A DNA stretch of 64,000 nt from CADCTB01 sp963768975 (lineage in GTDB: Bacteria; Actinomycetota; Acidimicrobiia; Acidimicrobiales; AC-14): contig CAVYKB010000009.1 of NCBI GenBank assembly GCA_963768975.1, positions 248,001-312,000 on the forward strand. Reading direction: 5' to 3'. A program made the position numbers and the translations under genes. Of the stretch, positions 34,359 through 42,533 are shown one piece after another. Position 1 is the first letter of the stretch; every line of letters starts with the position of its first letter. The notes beneath the pieces were generated by a model. It did no database searches, was not told where the DNA came from, and was given only the letters and a program-made list of their open reading frames with translations.

Positions 34359-35018
34359 ATGCTCTCGCACGTGCGCCTCGCACCCGTGATCCGCCGGCGG
34401 CGGCTCGTGCTCTTTCTCTGCGTCCTGAGCCTGACCGCCGCCTGCGCCGGCCCCGGAGCGCCGAACATCGCCTCCGCCCCTGAGCCTCCGGTGCCGGTGC
34501 CGGTGCCGGCGCCCGAGACGAAGATCCTCTCGGCCACCCCGCCCCATCTCGATCCCACCCTGCCGCCGCCCGGCCCCCGCCTGCCGGAGCCGATCAGCAT
34601 CCCCGCCGACTCCTACGCGCCCGAGCCGGTCGTCGCCCTCGGCACCATCGAGATCCCGAAGATCGGGCTGACACACCGCATGTACCAGGGCGTGACCCTG
34701 CACAACATCGACCGGGGCCCGAGCCACTGGACCGGCTCGGCCATGCCCGGTGCGATGGGCAACACGGTCGTCGCCGGCCATCGGTCGACGGTCACCGAGC
34801 CGTTCCGGCGCATCAACGAGCTCGTCCCGGGCGACGCTGTCGTCTTCACCGTCGACGGCGCCCGCTGGACCTACCGGGTGGTGAACCACCTCGTCGTCCG
34901 CCCGGAGGACAGCTGGATCGCCGACCAGACGCCGGCCTTCACCGGCACCCTGTACGCCTGCCATCCCATCGGCTCGATGGCCGAGCGCTACGTCGTCAGG
35001 CTGGTCCTCGACGCTTAG
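34359..35018 (+). CDS. Sortase with lipoprotein-type signal
   Basis: A 219-residue class E/F-like sortase. The catalytic Cys is in TLYACHPIGS with the active His in NTVVAGHRSTV and the Arg in AERYVVRLVL. Sortases cleave and ligate proteins onto the cell wall. The N-terminus ends its hydrophobic segment with LSLTAACAG, a good lipobox (LTAAC), so the enzyme may be lipid-anchored rather than held by a transmembrane helix. A Pro-rich linker follows. The divergent HEAT gene starts 6 bases away. Confidence 0.85.
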   Translation: MLSHVRLAPVIRRRRLVLFLCVLSLTAACAGPGAPNIASAPEPPVPVPVPAPETKILSATPPHLDPTLPPPGPRLPEPISIPADSYAPEPVVALGTIEIPKIGLTHRMYQGVTLHNIDRGPSHWTGSAMPGAMGNTVVAGHRSTVTEPFRRINELVPGDAVVFTVDGARWTYRVVNHLVVRPEDSWIADQTPAFTGTLYACHPIGSMAERYVVRLVLDA

Positions 35019-35431
35019 CCGGTCGCACCCCGGATCACGAAGGCGATCCCCAGCACGATGCCGGCGACGGCCAACGCCAGCAGGGCCCCGAGCACGGCGA
35101 CCAGGATGACCAGGGCGAAGCCCGAACGCACCCGGACCCAGACGGAGTTGTGACGGGCGGGCAGGACGCGCAGGCGCATGACGTCCGATTCTGGTCCGGC
35201 GAAGGCCGGCGTGACCGGGAACGCGACCGCCGGGCGGGCGGGGGAGGCGGCGGCGAGCAGCTCCGGCGCGACCTCGGGTGCTTTGCGAGCAGGGCGGTGC
35301 CGGCCGCGTTCCTTGGCGCGGGACGGTTGCCGCCGGATCGTGGGAGGCTGGTCAGGGCCATTCAGGACGACATGAACCACGGCGACAATCGCCGCCGCCA
35401 CCACGCCGAAGCTCACGAGGAACGTGGACAC
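35015..35431 (-). CDS. Small hypothetical membrane protein
   Basis: A 138-residue protein with a hydrophobic helix at each end (STFLVSFGVVAAAIVAVVHVV, residues 2-22, and SGFALVILVAVLGALLALAVAGIVLGIAFVI, about 103-133) and a basic Arg/Pro-rich middle. The family is unknown. Its 5' end overlaps the start of the divergent PDZ/Lon gene by 8 bases, and its 3' end overlaps the sortase stop. Confidence 0.6.
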   Translation of the reverse strand: MSTFLVSFGVVAAAIVAVVHVVLNGPDQPPTIRRQPSRAKERGRHRPARKAPEVAPELLAAASPARPAVAFPVTPAFAGPESDVMRLRVLPARHNSVWVRVRSGFALVILVAVLGALLALAVAGIVLGIAFVIRGATG

Positions 35432-36518
35432 GACCGATCCAACTCTAACGGTTGAACAGGAGGGAGGGCCTCCCGAACCCAGCCCGTCGCCGGCTCCTCG
35501 ACGATGGGCGATCGCTCTGGTCGCACTGAGCGTCGTGCTGGCCGGCCTGGCCGTGACCGCTCGCTACGTGCAACTTCCCTACGACACGCTGGCCCCTGGT
35601 TCGGCTCGAGCCGTGAACAGCGTGATCGAAGTCAGAGGACATCCCTCTTACCCTCCCCAGGGGAAGCTCTTTTACACCACCGTTTCGGTTCGCGAGCGGG
35701 TCAATCCTTATGAGGCCCTCGCCGGCTGGCTGGATCCGGCGGTTGAAGTCGTTCCCGAGACCAAGGTGCGGGGGACCGTCCCGCCCGAGGAGTTCCGGCG
35801 CATGAACATCGAGGCCATGGCGGACTCCAAGACGACGGCCCAGGTCCTCGCCCTCCGCCAGCTCGGCTTCACCAACCTGGGCCAGGGCGCCGAGGTGGTC
35901 GATGTCCGGGCCGACCTGCCGGCCGGGCCAATCCTGAATGCCGGCGACGTCATCGTCGCCATCGACGGCAAGGCGGTCTCCAGCAGCGGTGACGCCGTGG
36001 CGGCCATCCGGGCCCGGGCCCCGGGCGACACCCTCCGCATGGAGGTGCGACGGGGCGAAGCCGGTCCGGTCGACCTTCAGGCCGTCCTGGCCGACGACGG
36101 GGGCAAGCCGCTGTTGGGCGTGCGGCTCTCCACCAAGATCAAGCTGCCGTTCGAGATCAACATCGACTCGGGGCGGGTGGTCGGCCCCTCCGCCGGCCTG
36201 GCCTACGGACTCGAGTTGCTCGACCTCCTGACCCCAGGCGAGCTGACTGGCGGTTCGTCGGTCGCAGTCACCGGCGAGCTGCTGGGCGACGGCACGGTGG
36301 GGCCGATCGGCGGCGTGGCCCAGAAGGCGGTGGCTGTGCGCCGGGCCGGCATCAAGGTCTTCCTCGTTCCGAAGGAGAACGAGGCGGAGGCCAAGGCGCA
36401 CGCCGGCGGCGGCCTGGAGATTCGGGGCGTCGGCAGCTTCGAGGAGGCGCTCAAGGCGCTGGGCTCCCTCGAAGGCAGCAACGCCCTGGCCCTGGGCAAG
36501 CCGGGGGCCGGCTCGTAG
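35424..36518 (+). CDS. YlbL-type PDZ-Lon serine protease
   Basis: A 364-residue membrane protease. One N-terminal helix (WAIALVALSVVLAGLAVTARYV, about 28-49), a PDZ domain (about 150-235: GPILNAGDVIVAIDGKAV) and a Lon-type S16 domain with catalytic Ser in VVGPSAGLAYGLELLD and Lys in GGVAQKAVAVRRAG. Related actinobacterial and Bacillus YlbL proteins degrade membrane or division-inhibitor substrates such as YneA. A GTG start at 35424 overlaps the divergent small gene by 8 bases. Confidence 0.9.
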   Translation: MDTTDPTLTVEQEGGPPEPSPSPAPRRWAIALVALSVVLAGLAVTARYVQLPYDTLAPGSARAVNSVIEVRGHPSYPPQGKLFYTTVSVRERVNPYEALAGWLDPAVEVVPETKVRGTVPPEEFRRMNIEAMADSKTTAQVLALRQLGFTNLGQGAEVVDVRADLPAGPILNAGDVIVAIDGKAVSSSGDAVAAIRARAPGDTLRMEVRRGEAGPVDLQAVLADDGGKPLLGVRLSTKIKLPFEINIDSGRVVGPSAGLAYGLELLDLLTPGELTGGSSVAVTGELLGDGTVGPIGGVAQKAVAVRRAGIKVFLVPKENEAEAKAHAGGGLEIRGVGSFEEALKALGSLEGSNALALGKPGAGS

Positions 36519-36716
36519 TTCTTACGGGCGGACCTTCGGGCGACGCTTCGGGGTCGGGGGGCAATTCACAACAATCCGTGCCGGGAACACCACGCAGGGT
36601 GGCTGGTCGGAGGGGTACGATGGGAGTACCGTCCGTCGCCGGGCTCCGAGGTTACCGATGACCGCATCTCTGCTCGTGGCCCCTCTGCGCCGTCCCCCGC
36701 CGGACGGCAGTTAGCG

Positions 36717-39329
36717 ATGTCGCCCGAGGGCGCCCAGCTTCGGTTCGCTGTCGAGTTCGCCACTTTCCTCGTGGCGGTCGCCGGCGCCGCGATCGTGCTC
36801 CTCCGCCCCCACCTCGTCGGGGCCAACCGGCGCTCGCGCGTGGTGCTGGCTCTCGGGTTCGCCGGCGTGGCCGCCGCCGCCTTCCTCCAAGGCTCACTGC
36901 TGACCGGCACCACCGAGCCCGCGGTCATCGCCCTCCGCGGCGCCGGCATCGTGCTCCTGGCCATCGGCACCCTTGGCTGGGGCGAAGAGCGGGCGTCACG
37001 GCGGGCCCTGTGGATCTCCCTGGTCCTGATGGCCGCGGCCGAAGCGGCGTCGGTCACCGACGCGGCCACGGTCGCCGACTGGGCACGCGGCGCCGGCGCC
37101 CTGGCCCTCGGCACGATGCTCATCACCTCGGCCCGCCGGTCGGTGCCGGCGCGGATCGCAGTGAGCACCGTCGCCACCCTCCTCATGGTCGTGCTGGCGG
37201 TCTCGCTGGCGCTGTCGATCGTCATCTCCGGGAACGTGGAGCGGGAGGCACTCCGCCGGGTCGAGAGCCGGGCGCTGGCCGAGGCTGAGGAGATCCTCCT
37301 GAGCCTGGGGGAGGACGCGAAGAAGAGCGCCAAGCTCGTCGCCCTCACCATCCGGGGCCGGCCGGCGGACTTCCTCGTCAACCTGTCGAACCGCCCGGCA
37401 GCCGACACGGTCATCCTCGGCGACCTCCAGAACTTCGTGGGGGCGGGGCTGCTCTCAGCCAACGGCCCGCTGCTCTACGCCACCGAGAAGCGTCGGGTGA
37501 TCGCGGCCATCGGTCTCGACGCCGTGGGCGCCGACGCCCTGGTCGGCTCCGGGGCGGTGAACGAGGTGCTGGAGCGCCGGCAGGACGAGGCGGAATCGAT
37601 CGAGGTGCTGGGCAGCCGCGTGCTTGCCGTGGGCGCCCACACGGTCAAGGTGCAGGGCCCCGAGGGCTTGCGCACCGTCGGCCTGGTCGTGGCTTCCGCC
37701 GACCTCACCCGGGAGTACCTGGCCCAGCGGTCGCGCAACGATCCCGAGGTCTCCCTCGGCTTGGTCGACCGCGAGCGCGTGCTCGTGAGCTACGGCACCC
37801 CGCTCGCCGTGGGGCCTGTGCTGGCCGTCGCCGACGAGGCCTTGCGGGCCACCGAGGCCAAGTCCACCCGGGTGGCGAGCGGCACTTTCCTGGCCGCGCG
37901 GGCCGTCGTGTCGCCCGACCGCACGCGGGCCCTGGCCGTCGTGGCCACCCTCCCGACCACCGTGGTCGACGAGACCCGCAACTCGCTGTTCCGCAACCTG
38001 TTCCTCGTCGGCCTGCTCACCTCCCTGGCGGCCTTCTTCGTCGCCGTGTTCGTCGGGGAGCGGATCGGCGTGGGCCTGCGCCGGCTGACCCGGGCCGCCG
38101 AGGAGATCCAGGCCGGCGACCTGAGCGTGCGCACCCACGTCGTCAGCACCGACGAGGTGGGCGTGCTGAGCGGCACGTTCAACTCCATGGCCGAGTCGAT
38201 CGAGACGCTCGCCGCCGAGCTGCGGCAGACGGCGGAGGAGGAGGCCAAGACCCGCACCAGGCTGGAGACGGTCGTCGCCGGCATGGGAGAAGCGCTGGTC
38301 GCAGTCGACGCCGGCGGCCGGGTGACCACGTTCAACGCCGCAGCGGAGGAGCTGTTCGGGGTCCGGGCGCGCGACGCTCTCGGCCAGTCGGCCTCCGCCG
38401 TCGCCACCATCGTCACCGAGGACGGCGTGGACCTGTCCGGACGGCTGTCCGAACCCTCGACCAACCCGTGGAGCGCAGCGGCCGTTGTCGTGCGCGACGA
38501 GGACACCCGGATCCCAGTCGCCCTCTCTGCCGGCAGCCTTGGCCGTCCCGGTGGCCCGCCGGTCGGCGGGGTGTACGTGCTCAGGGACATGCGGCGGGAG
38601 CGCGAGGCGGAGCGGGCCAAGAGCGAGCTGCTCTCCAACATCAGCCACGAGTTGCGCACGCCACTGGTCCCGATCAAGGGCTACGCCGAGCTCCTCCTGC
38701 GCCGAAAGGTGCCGGCGGCCAAGGCCCGCCAGTCCTTGGCCGAGATCGTCGAGGCCGCGGACCGCCTGGAGCTGGTCGTGCAGCGCCTTCTCGACGTGGC
38801 CGCCCAGGACTCCTCCATCGCTCTGCGCCGCGAGCCGGTCCAAGTGCGACCACTGCTGGAGTCGGTCGTGAAGAGATGGAAGTCCAGGGTCGACGAACGC
38901 CACCCCATCACCCGGCGCACCGCACGCGACCTGCCCGATCTCATGGGTGATCGCCGGCTCCTCGAGCGTTGCCTCGACGAACTGGTCGACAACGCGGTCA
39001 AGTTCTCGCCGGCCGGCGGGACGGTCTCGGTGACCGCCTCCATGACCACGGCCGGATCCAACGGCCAGGCCTCGCCCGCCGTCCAGATTGCGGTGCGCGA
39101 CCATGGGATCGGCATCCCTACCGACCGGCTCGACCGCATCTTCGAGGACTTCTCCCAGGGTGACAGCTCCCCCACCCGCCAGTTCGGCGGCCTCGGCCTC
39201 GGCCTGGCCCTCGTGCGGCGGATCGTCCACGCTCATCAAGGGGAGCTGGTCTGCGAGACCGCCCCGGGGGAGGGCTCCACCTTCACGATCGTGCTTCCGG
39301 TGATCAGCAACATGAAGGTGGGTGCGTGA
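36717..39329 (+). CDS. Large sensor histidine kinase with HAMP and PAS domains
   Basis: An 870-residue kinase. Residues 1-135 hold about five membrane segments, a further one is at about 150-175 (VATLLMVVLAVSLALSIVI), an extracytoplasmic sensor domain spans 180-420, and a last helix is near 425-450 (FLVGLLTSLAAFFVAVFVG). HAMP, PAS (about 515-620), DHp and HATPase domains follow. The H box is SNISHELRTPLVP with His at about 644; the N box is ELVDNAVKFSP and the G boxes are DHGIGIP and GGLGLGLALVRR. No response regulator is adjacent. Its TGA overlaps the next ATG. Confidence 0.9.
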   Translation: MSPEGAQLRFAVEFATFLVAVAGAAIVLLRPHLVGANRRSRVVLALGFAGVAAAAFLQGSLLTGTTEPAVIALRGAGIVLLAIGTLGWGEERASRRALWISLVLMAAAEAASVTDAATVADWARGAGALALGTMLITSARRSVPARIAVSTVATLLMVVLAVSLALSIVISGNVEREALRRVESRALAEAEEILLSLGEDAKKSAKLVALTIRGRPADFLVNLSNRPAADTVILGDLQNFVGAGLLSANGPLLYATEKRRVIAAIGLDAVGADALVGSGAVNEVLERRQDEAESIEVLGSRVLAVGAHTVKVQGPEGLRTVGLVVASADLTREYLAQRSRNDPEVSLGLVDRERVLVSYGTPLAVGPVLAVADEALRATEAKSTRVASGTFLAARAVVSPDRTRALAVVATLPTTVVDETRNSLFRNLFLVGLLTSLAAFFVAVFVGERIGVGLRRLTRAAEEIQAGDLSVRTHVVSTDEVGVLSGTFNSMAESIETLAAELRQTAEEEAKTRTRLETVVAGMGEALVAVDAGGRVTTFNAAAEELFGVRARDALGQSASAVATIVTEDGVDLSGRLSEPSTNPWSAAAVVVRDEDTRIPVALSAGSLGRPGGPPVGGVYVLRDMRREREAERAKSELLSNISHELRTPLVPIKGYAELLLRRKVPAAKARQSLAEIVEAADRLELVVQRLLDVAAQDSSIALRREPVQVRPLLESVVKRWKSRVDERHPITRRTARDLPDLMGDRRLLERCLDELVDNAVKFSPAGGTVSVTASMTTAGSNGQASPAVQIAVRDHGIGIPTDRLDRIFEDFSQGDSSPTRQFGGLGLGLALVRRIVHAHQGELVCETAPGEGSTFTIVLPVISNMKVGA

Positions 39330-40528
39330 TGCGCCGACCCCTTTCCGTAACTTTCGCCGGCGTGCTGGGGGCGGTGGCCCTCGCCAGCTGCAGCGGGTCG
39401 TCGCCCCCTGCCGCCGGCCGGCTCACCGTCGACGGCCAGGCTGAGATCCTGCGGCCGGGCGAGCCCCGCCGCGACGCCGCCGGCTCCCAGAACCTCAAGG
39501 CCGGCGACCGGGTCAGAGTCCGGCAGGGCGGGGCGGTGATCCGCCTGTCGGACAACCGCCGGCTCGAGCTGCGCACGGGCTCGGACATCGAGCTCCAGGA
39601 GGTGGAGAAGCCGGTCAACGTCCGGCCCAACATCATCGGCGGCGACCTCCTGATCATCTCCGGCGATCGGCCCTTCGCGGTTGCGGCCGCCAATGCCGAG
39701 GTCGCGGTGCAGGGCGACGCCCGGGTGTCGCGGGGCGTGGCCCTGCTGGTGGCGACCTACGAGGGGACCGCCCAGCTCAGCGCCGGAGGGTCGACGCTCA
39801 CCGTGCCCGCGCTCCGCCAGGCCGCCCTCCCTGCCACCGGGCAGTTCCCGGCGGCGGTCACCGCCCTGGAGCCTTCCCCAGCCGATGGGTGGGACCAGCG
39901 CTACCTCTCCGAGGCGATGGACCTGAGCAGCCAGCTCGACGGCCGCAGCAACGGCTTCTCGTCCCAGCTCCGGCCGACGGAGGGCCGCTCGTTCAACTAC
40001 TTCCGGGAGCTGTTCCCCCGGCTCGCCGCCGAGCCGGGGTTCACGGCCGGCCTGGTCAACCCTGCCCGCCCACCGGGCGAAACCCTGGTCGGGGCGGCCA
40101 TCACGCTGGAAGGTACTCGGGGCACCTTTGCCGAGCGGTGGGCCGCGGTCTTCGGCTTCCGCGACCAGAACGCGCGCTGGGGCCTGGTGGCCCTCGACCA
40201 AGGCGTCGCCCGGCCGGAGTTGCTCGCCGCCGTCGACGGCGCCATCAGCCGGGGCCCGGCCGAGTTCGCCTCCGGCCCACCCAGCCGCCCACCCACGTCG
40301 CTGAACCCGCCGACCGGCGGCGTGAGCACCACCGTGCCCTCCACGCCGAGCACGACCGTCGCCCGCCCCCGTCCGGGAGCCACCACGACGACGACGACGC
40401 CGGCCCCCGGCGGCTCGACCAGCACAAGCATCGTGGGACCGATCAACACCGGAGCGCCCCTCGACAGCACGCTCAACTCGCTGTTGAACACCTTGACCGG
40501 CCTCCTCAAGAGCCTTGGCCAGCAGTAG
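39329..40528 (+). CDS. FecR-domain lipoprotein
   Basis: A 399-residue exported protein with signal peptide and lipobox VALASCSG. A FecR-like beta domain covers about residues 30-170 (LKAGDRVRVRQGGAVIRLSDNRRLELRTGSDIEL, core GDRVRVRQGGAVIRL), then a domain of unknown type and a Thr/Pro-rich tail at 310-375. It is translationally coupled to the upstream kinase by an overlapping start, so the lipoprotein probably works with its sensor domain at the outer face. The GTG three bases upstream is an alternative start. Confidence 0.8.
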   Translation: MRRPLSVTFAGVLGAVALASCSGSSPPAAGRLTVDGQAEILRPGEPRRDAAGSQNLKAGDRVRVRQGGAVIRLSDNRRLELRTGSDIELQEVEKPVNVRPNIIGGDLLIISGDRPFAVAAANAEVAVQGDARVSRGVALLVATYEGTAQLSAGGSTLTVPALRQAALPATGQFPAAVTALEPSPADGWDQRYLSEAMDLSSQLDGRSNGFSSQLRPTEGRSFNYFRELFPRLAAEPGFTAGLVNPARPPGETLVGAAITLEGTRGTFAERWAAVFGFRDQNARWGLVALDQGVARPELLAAVDGAISRGPAEFASGPPSRPPTSLNPPTGGVSTTVPSTPSTTVARPRPGATTTTTTPAPGGSTSTSIVGPINTGAPLDSTLNSLLNTLTGLLKSLGQQ

Positions 40529-40580
40529 CGACCGGCGACGGTCCGCGATCCGACCGCCACCGGGACGTACGCTGGCGGCC

Positions 40581-42461
40581 ATGGGGGACGACCAGATCGT
40601 CATCTCCAGCGGCCAGGTCACGACGCCGGAGACGGTAGTGAACCGGAGCTTCACCTCCGCCTTCCGCGGCTACCACCCGGCGGAGGTCAGGCAGTTCCTG
40701 AAGCGGGTCAGCGACGAGATGGCCGCCGGGGCCGAGCGCGAGGCGCAACTGCGTCGCGTCCTGGACGAAGTGCAGGCTCGCGCCGCTCATCCCGAGCTGG
40801 ACGAGGAGACCCTGACCCGCCTGCTCGGAGAGCACGCGGCCCGGCTGCTGGCCGGCGCCCGCGATACCGCAGCGTCGATCATGACCGAGGCCCAGCAGCG
40901 AGCGGACGCCGCCTTGCGCGACGCAGAGGCTCGGGTCGCCCGGATGCGGGCGGAAGCCGATGGGCTCCTGGCCAAGCGGGTGACCGAGGCCGACGCCGCA
41001 GCCGAGTCGGTGCGTCGCGACGCCCAGGCGGAGGCCCGGGCGATCATCGAGCGGGCCACCCAGCAGGGCAAGCAGATGGTCGGGGAGGCCAAGGCCGTCC
41101 GCGAGCGCATGCTCACCGACCTCAACCGGCGCCGGCGGTCGGCCCAGCTCCAGATCGAGCAGCTGCACGCCGCCCGTGACCGCCTGGTCGCCGCCTACGA
41201 CGTGGTGCGCCGCACGGTCGACGAGGCCACCGCCGAGCTGGACGCCGCCGAGCCCGAGGCGCGGCTGGCCGCCGAGGAGGTGGGCCGGAGGGGGGAGGAG
41301 GCAGACCTGGGACTGCACTCGGAGCCTCTGTCCCTGCCGGCGCCGCCCCCGGTCGAGCGCTACCGCACGCCGGCGACGGCGGCTGCTCCCAACGGAGGTG
41401 GCGAGCGCCGGGAGCCGGCGCCGGCCACGTCGCTGTTCCGCCGGCTCGAGGAGCCGGCACCGGCGCCGACCGAGCCGCCCCGGCTGCGCCCCCAGACCGT
41501 CGCGTCCTCGGTCGCCGGGCGCCTGCCGTCTCCGGCGCCCGCGCCGGCAATCCCGCCAACCGAGCCGCCGGCTCCCGCTCCGGCGCCGGCGGCCGAGCTG
41601 GCCTCCGAGCTGGCCACCAGCGAGGTGCCGGTCGTCACCGCTGACGATCCGCCGCCGGCCGGCGTCGTCGACCAGCTCTTCGCCCGCATCCGCGCCGACC
41701 AGCCGCCTGCCGATCCGCCGGCACCGGTCCCCCCACCCGAACCCGACCTCGTCGCGCCGCTGCCGGCGCCGGCGGTCGATGCCGTGACCGGCGAGCGGGC
41801 GCTGGAGGGCCGCGACGCCCTGCTGGAGAACCTGGAAGCGGGCCTGGCCCGAGCGCTCAAGCGGGTCCTCGGAGACGAGCAGAACGAGGTGCTCGATGCC
41901 CTCCGCCGCCTGGGCCCCGCCGCGGCCGACGGCGTCCTGCCCGCAGCCGACGCGCAGCTGGCCGGCTACCGCGACGCCGCCCTCCCGTGGCTCGAGCAGG
42001 CGGTCCGGGCCGGCGCCGGCTTCGTGTCCGACCCTGAACCGGGCGCCACCGACGCTGCCGGCCACGTTGCGGCCGTGAACGGGGCGGCCGCCGCCCTCGC
42101 CCGCGAGCTGGTCGAGCCGCTCCGGGCCCGTCTGGGCCGGGCTCTGGCCGGCGGGGCCGAGGCCGAGGATCCCTCGGTGGCCGCCGAGAGCCTGCGGGCC
42201 AGCTACCGGCGGTGGAAGGTCCAGCAGGTCGAGGAGTGCGCCCGCAACCACGTCCTGGCCGCCTTCAGCCTGGGCGCGTTCGCCGCCACGCCCCCGGCCA
42301 CCAGCCTTCAGTGGCTGGTCGACGGCGACGGCCACTGCCCCGACTGCGACGACAACGCGCTCGCCGGCCCCACGGCCAAGGGCCAGGCGTTCCCCACCGG
42401 CCAGCTCCACCCGCCGGCCCATCCCGGCTGCCGTTGCCTGCTCGTGCCCGTTTCCGCCTGA
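40581..42461 (+). CDS. DivIVA-domain protein with phage-MuF-like C-terminal motif
   Basis: A 626-residue protein. Residues 14-70 match the DivIVA N-terminus (VVNRSFTSAFRGYHPAEVRQFL), followed by a coiled coil to about 235 with many EA/RA repeats, and a Pro/Ala linker to 390. The C-terminus (about 575-626) has DGHCPDCDDN, then QLHPPAHPGCRCLLVP: a C-x2-C plus PPxHPxCRC arrangement typical of phage minor head (Mu gpF/SPP1 gp7) proteins. This fusion is unusual. The ATG at 40581 starts the DivIVA homology. Confidence 0.75.
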   Translation: MGDDQIVISSGQVTTPETVVNRSFTSAFRGYHPAEVRQFLKRVSDEMAAGAEREAQLRRVLDEVQARAAHPELDEETLTRLLGEHAARLLAGARDTAASIMTEAQQRADAALRDAEARVARMRAEADGLLAKRVTEADAAAESVRRDAQAEARAIIERATQQGKQMVGEAKAVRERMLTDLNRRRRSAQLQIEQLHAARDRLVAAYDVVRRTVDEATAELDAAEPEARLAAEEVGRRGEEADLGLHSEPLSLPAPPPVERYRTPATAAAPNGGGERREPAPATSLFRRLEEPAPAPTEPPRLRPQTVASSVAGRLPSPAPAPAIPPTEPPAPAPAPAAELASELATSEVPVVTADDPPPAGVVDQLFARIRADQPPADPPAPVPPPEPDLVAPLPAPAVDAVTGERALEGRDALLENLEAGLARALKRVLGDEQNEVLDALRRLGPAAADGVLPAADAQLAGYRDAALPWLEQAVRAGAGFVSDPEPGATDAAGHVAAVNGAAAALARELVEPLRARLGRALAGGAEAEDPSVAAESLRASYRRWKVQQVEECARNHVLAAFSLGAFAATPPATSLQWLVDGDGHCPDCDDNALAGPTAKGQAFPTGQLHPPAHPGCRCLLVPVSA

Positions 42462-42533
42462 GCCCGTTCCGAGTCTCCGCCGACGTAGGCTGAGCCGCGA
42501 GCACCCTCGCCGCAGTCCCCCGGAAGGAAGTTC

